Positions 59,901-64,000 of a stretch of DNA of 64,000 nt are shown here, one piece after another. The notes beneath the pieces are model-generated. The model made no database searches. It was given only the letters and a program-made list of their open reading frames with translations, and was not told where the DNA came from. The stretch lies in assembly GCF_016801865.2 (NCBI RefSeq), contig NC_068938.1, positions 13,058,509 to 13,122,508 of the forward strand. The letters are read 5' to 3'. Numbering within the stretch: position 1 is the first letter of the stretch; each line of letters opens with the position of its first letter. The position numbers were made by a program, and so were the translations under genes. The stretch is from Culex pipiens pallens (taxonomy: Eukaryota > Arthropoda > Insecta > Diptera > Culicidae).

Positions 59901-61141
59901 AAAAATCATATCAAAGGTTGTGCAAAATGTAAAGTTTTACTAAAGAATAATAAATACAATAAAATATTGTTCAAAATGTTAAACACATTTTCAAACGGAT
60001 CTGCGGTTGAAACTGTATCTACTGTTAGGTTATACTTTGACCTTCCTAAAAGAAATACGGTGATTTTTATATAAAATAGTTGAATACATGAATAAAAGTA
60101 CATGTTCAAATAAAAACAATCGAAAAAGGAACATGGCTCTTCTTAATCGTGCACGAAAGATCGGTAAAATGTAACCAAAAAAACATCAGTCCGTTCGGTG
60201 AAATACCGATTTCATTACTACACTTTCAGATGTAACTTCATACGTCGAAAAATGGCTTGTCTCATTTCGTAGAGTAACAATGTATGTAAGTAAAACGATA
60301 TAAAATAATTTAAGTGTTGCTAACAATCAAACTCACAAAAAAATCTTCAACTGATTTTTTTTTAAGTTCAAGGGCAATTTTCTCTTGCGTGTTTCGGCTC
60401 CGGGTGATGAAAGTTCGCAAGCGAAAAAGTTTTTTTGGCGACTACTTAATCCCTGATTGTCATTAAAATAATTTGCCGTTTTATGCACCCTTTTATTAGC
60501 TTCCAGTTTTGATAGCAAACAGTTGTTTTATTAATTTTTCAATTCAAAGTGTTTTTTTATTATTTTTGCTTTCAATTGATACATTGCCGAAGAAAACAAA
60601 AATAAACCCATATTCCGAGAAAATTAAAAAAAAATCGAACTTAAGAGTGGTTTGTCACAAGAACATTTTTATGAGAAAACATTTTCCATTTAACTCTTTT
60701 TATAAGCTTGTACATTAATAATATGGGGTGACACCCCTTACATATTAGTATCTTTATCAAAATTTCTTTATTTGATGATCGGGTGTCACCCCTGAAAATT
60801 AAATTTTTGAAGTCTTCAGTCTTCATATAAACATGCACTTTTACTAACTGTGAATACTTAACTTCATCATTATAAGTATACTATGTAAACATATTCTAAA
60901 ACATGAGTGTTACTTTTGGGTGTCACCCCCATCTAAAATGAATGTTTCAGAAAATTTAACTTGTATGTTTTGTTTATATTAGTTAGATACTTGATGATTT
61001 TTTAATGAACATATTTTAGGTCAATTATATTTTTTTCTTCGTCCGAGTCAGGTGTCATCCCATCAGCTCGGGTGTCACCCCAAGATGGGTGACACCCGGG
61101 GCGGGCCGCCCCCGCCGCCCCCCCCTTAGTACGCCACTGGA

Positions 61142-61186
61142 GCTGTCAGACCAAATCTGTCAGACCAAGACTGTCAGACCAAAAAG
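61142..61186. repeat. Three copies of CTGTCAGACCA, 15-bp period
   Basis: CTGTCAGACCAAATC, CTGTCAGACCAAGAC and CTGTCAGACCAAAAA follow one another at the right side of the hAT insertion. The first overlaps the target duplication. Confidence 0.8.
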
Positions 61187-61752
61187 TAAAACGTAAACAA
61201 TCGTGGTTGTAGACATAGGTGCATACAAATCAAGAAAAAAAACAATTTGAAACCAAATTTATTTTGTTCAAATTGGGTCCTAAAATGAAGCTTAGATTGC
61301 TGATATTATTGTTTACAGCGAAAAAGCTTATTTTTCTGAGTACAATGACCCTTTGTACGACCACAAAGAGTTTAAAATGGATGTTTAAATCTATTTGGAA
61401 AAATTAACCTCGCGGTCCTTCTTGACAGAAAAGTTCCTACTTCCTACTGTTCCTACTCGTTCCAAGGGGACCATATAGTTGATCCATCGAAAAAATGTTG
61501 TCTTGTCAATATTTTTTTTGCATTAAAATGAAAAAAAAGATCAGAAATGGTTTTTGATCGTGTTTTTTACCGTTGTACATAAAAATTTACATAGGGCTTT
61601 AGTACCCAATTCATTAAGGAATTAAGTATAGGTACGTCAGATAACGATTAAACAATCGTCGTGTTTACAAACAATAAGTTAAGCAGTTAAAAGCCATATT
61701 AAACAACTTTAATTTTTGATCGCGTTTTTGGTGTTCACCTGAATAATCTTTC
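61187..61752. other. AT-rich DNA with no recognised feature
   Basis: About 570 bp between the large hAT-like element and the heptamer array. No gene or element ends seen. Confidence 0.5.
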
Positions 61753-62638
61753 TAGTTTTTAGTTTTTAGTTTTTAGTTTTTAGTTTTTAGTTTTTAGTTT
61801 TTAGTTTTTAGTTTTTAGTTGTTAGTTTTTAGTTTTTAGTTTTTAGTTTTTAGTTTTTAGTTTTTAGTTTTTAGTTTTTAGTTTTTAGTTTTTAGTTTTT
61901 AGTTTTTAGTTTTTAGTTTTTAGTTTTTAGTTTTTAGTTTTTAGTTTTTAGTTTTTAGTTTTTAGTTTTTAGTTTTTAGTTTTTAGTTTTTAGTTTTTAG
62001 TTTTTAGTTTTTAGTTTTTAGTTTTTAGTTTTTAGTTTTTAGTTTTTAGTTTTTAGTTTTTAGTTTTTAGTTTTTAGTTTTTAGTTTTTAGTTTTTAGTT
62101 TTTAGTTTTTAGTTTTTAGTTTTTAGTTTTTAGTTTTTAGTTTTTAGTTTTTAGTTTTTAGTTTTTAGTTTTCAGTTTTTAGTTTTTAGTTTTTAGTTTT
62201 TAGTTTTTAGTTTTTAGTTTTTAGTTTTTAGTTTTTAGTTTTTCGTTTTTAGTTTTTAGTTTTTAGTTTTTCGTTTTTAGTTTTTAGTTTTTAGTTTTTA
62301 GTTTTTAGTTTTTAGTTTTTAGTTTTTAGTTTTTAGTTTTTAGTTTTTAGTTTTTAGTTTTTAGTTTTTAGTTTTTAGTTTTTAGTTTTTAGTTTTTAGT
62401 TTTTAGTTTTTAGTTTTTAGTTTTTAGTTTTTAGTTTTTTAGTTTTTAGTTTTTAGTTTTTAGTTTTTAGTTTTTAGTTTTTAGTTTTTAGTTTTTAGTT
62501 TTTAGTTTTTAGTTTTTAGTTTTTAGTTTTTAGTTTTTAGTTTTTAGTTTTTAGTTTTTAGTTTTTAGTTTTTAGTTTTTAGTTTTTAGTTTTTAGTTTT
62601 TAGTTTTTAGTTTTTAGTTTTTAGTTTTTAGTTTTTAA
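61753..62638. repeat. (TTTTTAG)n heptamer satellite
   Basis: About 126 copies of a 7-bp unit over 886 bp. Rare variants are GTTGTTAG (61820), TTTTCAG (62173), TTTTTCG (62242 and 62270) and one 8-mer (62436). Assembled length may not equal true length. It lies about 350 bp beyond the polyadenylation signal of WDR82. Confidence 0.97.
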
Positions 62639-62990
62639 TTATGTAAATAACTCAATAAGAAGTATTATGAAATTAGTTGATTAAATAACGAAAATCAGCA
62701 AATTGGACGGAGTTATGAGAAAGTTCATCTGCCAAAAAATTGAGAATTTTTCCTTTTTCTAGTTGTTTTTAGCTTCATGCTTTTTCCTTTAAAACTTTTG
62801 AAATATCTTCGAAAAATATTGTCATATGTTCTGATTTGAGTAAAGACAGGAAATAATAAAGATCCAACTTTTTCGGGGGCTTGGGCTTTGGAATGTTGGA
62901 AAAAAAGGATTCTTGAGTTGTTGAAATTTTGTCTTATTTCTCAAATGATATTAAAACACACAACTTATTTCAGTTTTCATCAGAAACTTA

Positions 62991-62996
62991 TTTATT
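62991..62996 (-). terminator. Polyadenylation signal of WDR82
   Basis: AATAAA on the minus strand, 135 bp past the stop codon. It is the only clear canonical hexamer close to the coding end, giving a short 3' untranslated region of roughly 150-160 nt. Confidence 0.7.
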
Positions 62997-63130
62997 TCGT
63001 CCTACCACACAAACTCCTTTCAGCAACTTACTCTAAAATTAATTCACTCATTCGTCAAATTCTCCCCCGCCAACAGCATTCGACGACCTCCCGCTTCCTA
63101 AAACCTAAGACACGTCCTTCTCCTCCCTTC

Positions 63131-64000
63131 TTACGAATCCTCCGCCGTCGGCAACCAAAACGCCATATTCGTACAGGCCGACGCCAGCATCATAAACTTG
63201 GGATTGAACTGCACACACTGAATCGGCCCCGGATGGTCCCCATTCAGCACGCAAATCTTGTAGCCCGTGTCGGCGTTCCACACGTGCACCCGCCCATCCG
63301 TACTGCCCGAGAAGATGAACTGCGAGTCCGGACTGAACGAGGCCTCGATCGGGATGCCCTTGTTGTTGAGGTGGCCTGGAAGGAAGAACGGAATTCGGGA
63401 TTAGAAGAGATTTTAGGAACTATGACCGGGATTGCTCACCAGTGAATGTCTGCAGCGGCGTTCCGTGAAACGCGTCAATCAGCCGGATAATGGACCCGTT
63501 CGTACTAATCAGGATGGTCTTGCCGTCCCGGGAGAACTTCAGTCCCGTCCAGTCGCACTCCTTCTCCTGGTTCAACTTGAACGTCACGAACGGTCCCTTG
63601 TCGAAGGACCGCAAATCGTACAGCTTGATGCTCTCGGAGTTGACCCCGGCCGCAAAGATGAGCCCCTCCGGATCGTACGCCGCAACGGGACGCCCGTTCA
63701 GGTGCATAACCCCCTGACAATTCGGCGACCTCAAATCCCACAGCCGCAGCGTTTTGTCCAACGACCCCGACAAAAAAGTGTCCTCCACCGGCGAAATGTT
63801 CAACGAAATGACCTTCTTCGTGTGGCCCGGAAAGTACCGCAAATACTTGTTGTCGTGCAGACTCAAATACCGGATCGTATCATCAACCTTCGTCGAACTG
63901 TGGATGGCCGTGTTGTTGGCGTGTGTAAAGTGGATCAAATCGACCCCGTACTTCTTCGAGTTGACCGTCCGGATCTGCGTGCCCTTCTCGCAATCGTACA
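63131..64000 (-). CDS. Wdr82: WD repeat protein WDR82, 3' part (two exons)
   Basis: WDR82 (yeast Swd2) is a seven-bladed WD40 propeller. It tethers the SET1/COMPASS H3K4 methyltransferase to Ser5-phosphorylated RNA polymerase II and also serves in PNUTS-PP1 and ZC3H4 termination complexes in the nucleus. The visible exons are 63440-64000 (continuing past the edge) and 63131-63375. A 64-bp intron (donor GTGAGC, acceptor TTCCAG) splits a Gly codon. The protein starts at YDCEKGTQ, about residue 48 of the roughly 313-residue family, and runs to NMAFWLPTAEDS and TAA at 63133-63131. Family landmarks include DDTIRYLSLHDNKYLRYFPG, SGSLDKTLRLWDLRSPNCQG and EGLIFAAGVNSE. By comparison with human WDR82, the numbers add to about 314 residues, so nothing is missing. 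GC content is much higher than its surroundings. The first exon or exons lie beyond 64000. Confidence 0.97.

Larger units (their letters stand above)
54645..61139. mobile_element. 6.5-kb hAT-like element without transposase
   Basis: The ends are CAGAGGCGTACTAAGG and, inverted, CAGTGGCGTACTAAGG (one mismatch). A perfect 8-bp duplication, GAGCTGTC, lies at 54637-54644 and 61140-61147. The palindromic word GGGTGTCACCC, or close variants, occurs twice near the left end (54663, 54687) and about six times near the right end (60724-61092), as expected of subterminal binding sites. The 6-kb interior is very AT-rich with no frame over about 104 codons, so it is a large non-autonomous or fully decayed element. 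It includes smaller repeats at 55977 and 56759. Confidence 0.88.

Noticed and set aside
61753..62638. Telomere-like repeat
   Set aside because: TTTTTAG is not the insect TTAGG repeat, flies and mosquitoes lack canonical telomeric repeats, and a normal gene follows it. It is treated as a simple satellite.
62888..63445. 185-codon plus-strand open frame
   Set aside because: It is the antisense shadow of the WDR82 exons and spans their intron.

Overview
This window looks like nuclear DNA from a mosquito, most likely a culicine and probably Culex. It is AT-rich. One gene is certain: the 3' part of a WDR82 orthologue on the minus strand at the right edge. Almost everything else is repeats: foldback elements, hAT- and pogo/mariner-like MITEs, and retroposons with tRNA-like heads. 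These assignments rest on termini, target-site duplications (TSDs) and inverted arms read directly from the sequence. No database search was possible. There is one 100-base assembly gap (19138-19237). No rRNA, CRISPR or prokaryotic feature was seen, and no open reading frame long enough to be a transposase.

Layout, left to right. 1-3 kb: small inverted-repeat elements and a SINE-like head. 3-6.5 kb: low-copy DNA, two weak candidate minus-strand exons and an old foldback copy. 6588-9786: a triple-nested insertion, with a retroposon carrying a tRNA-Thr-like head and a 26-bp TSD, inside it a 2.5-kb foldback with a 4-bp TSD, and inside that a 517-bp hAT-like MITE with an 8-bp TSD. 9.8-14.4 kb: mostly low-copy, with a CCCGGG-rich TA element. 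14871-17377: a 2.5-kb long-armed foldback. 17.4-18.9 kb: A/T-skewed DNA and three adjoining MITEs. 19.2-20.6 kb: another foldback, then a 500-bp octamer satellite. 21227-21358: a good candidate first coding exon on the minus strand. 22.7-30.7 kb: more foldbacks of several ages and a pogo-like MITE.

33759-40819 is the most striking object: a 7.06-kb element with 33-bp terminal inverted repeats and a 4-bp TSD, containing eight near-identical 728-bp tandem units. Each unit ends in the same perfect 8-bp hairpin. Units 1-3 share their diagnostic variants with units 6-8, so a multi-unit block was duplicated. An old, degenerate array of about 120-bp period follows at 40.86-42.33 kb. 45.4-48.7 kb holds further foldbacks. 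Two large hAT-like elements with exact 8-bp TSDs lie at 50950-53832 and 54645-61139. An 886-bp heptamer satellite (61753-62638) precedes WDR82.

The two supported genes are both on the minus strand: WDR82, whose 5' end lies beyond 64000, and an unidentified gene starting near 21.36 kb, whose later exons should lie at lower coordinates. The rest is best read as intergenic or intronic DNA repeatedly invaded by non-autonomous transposons.
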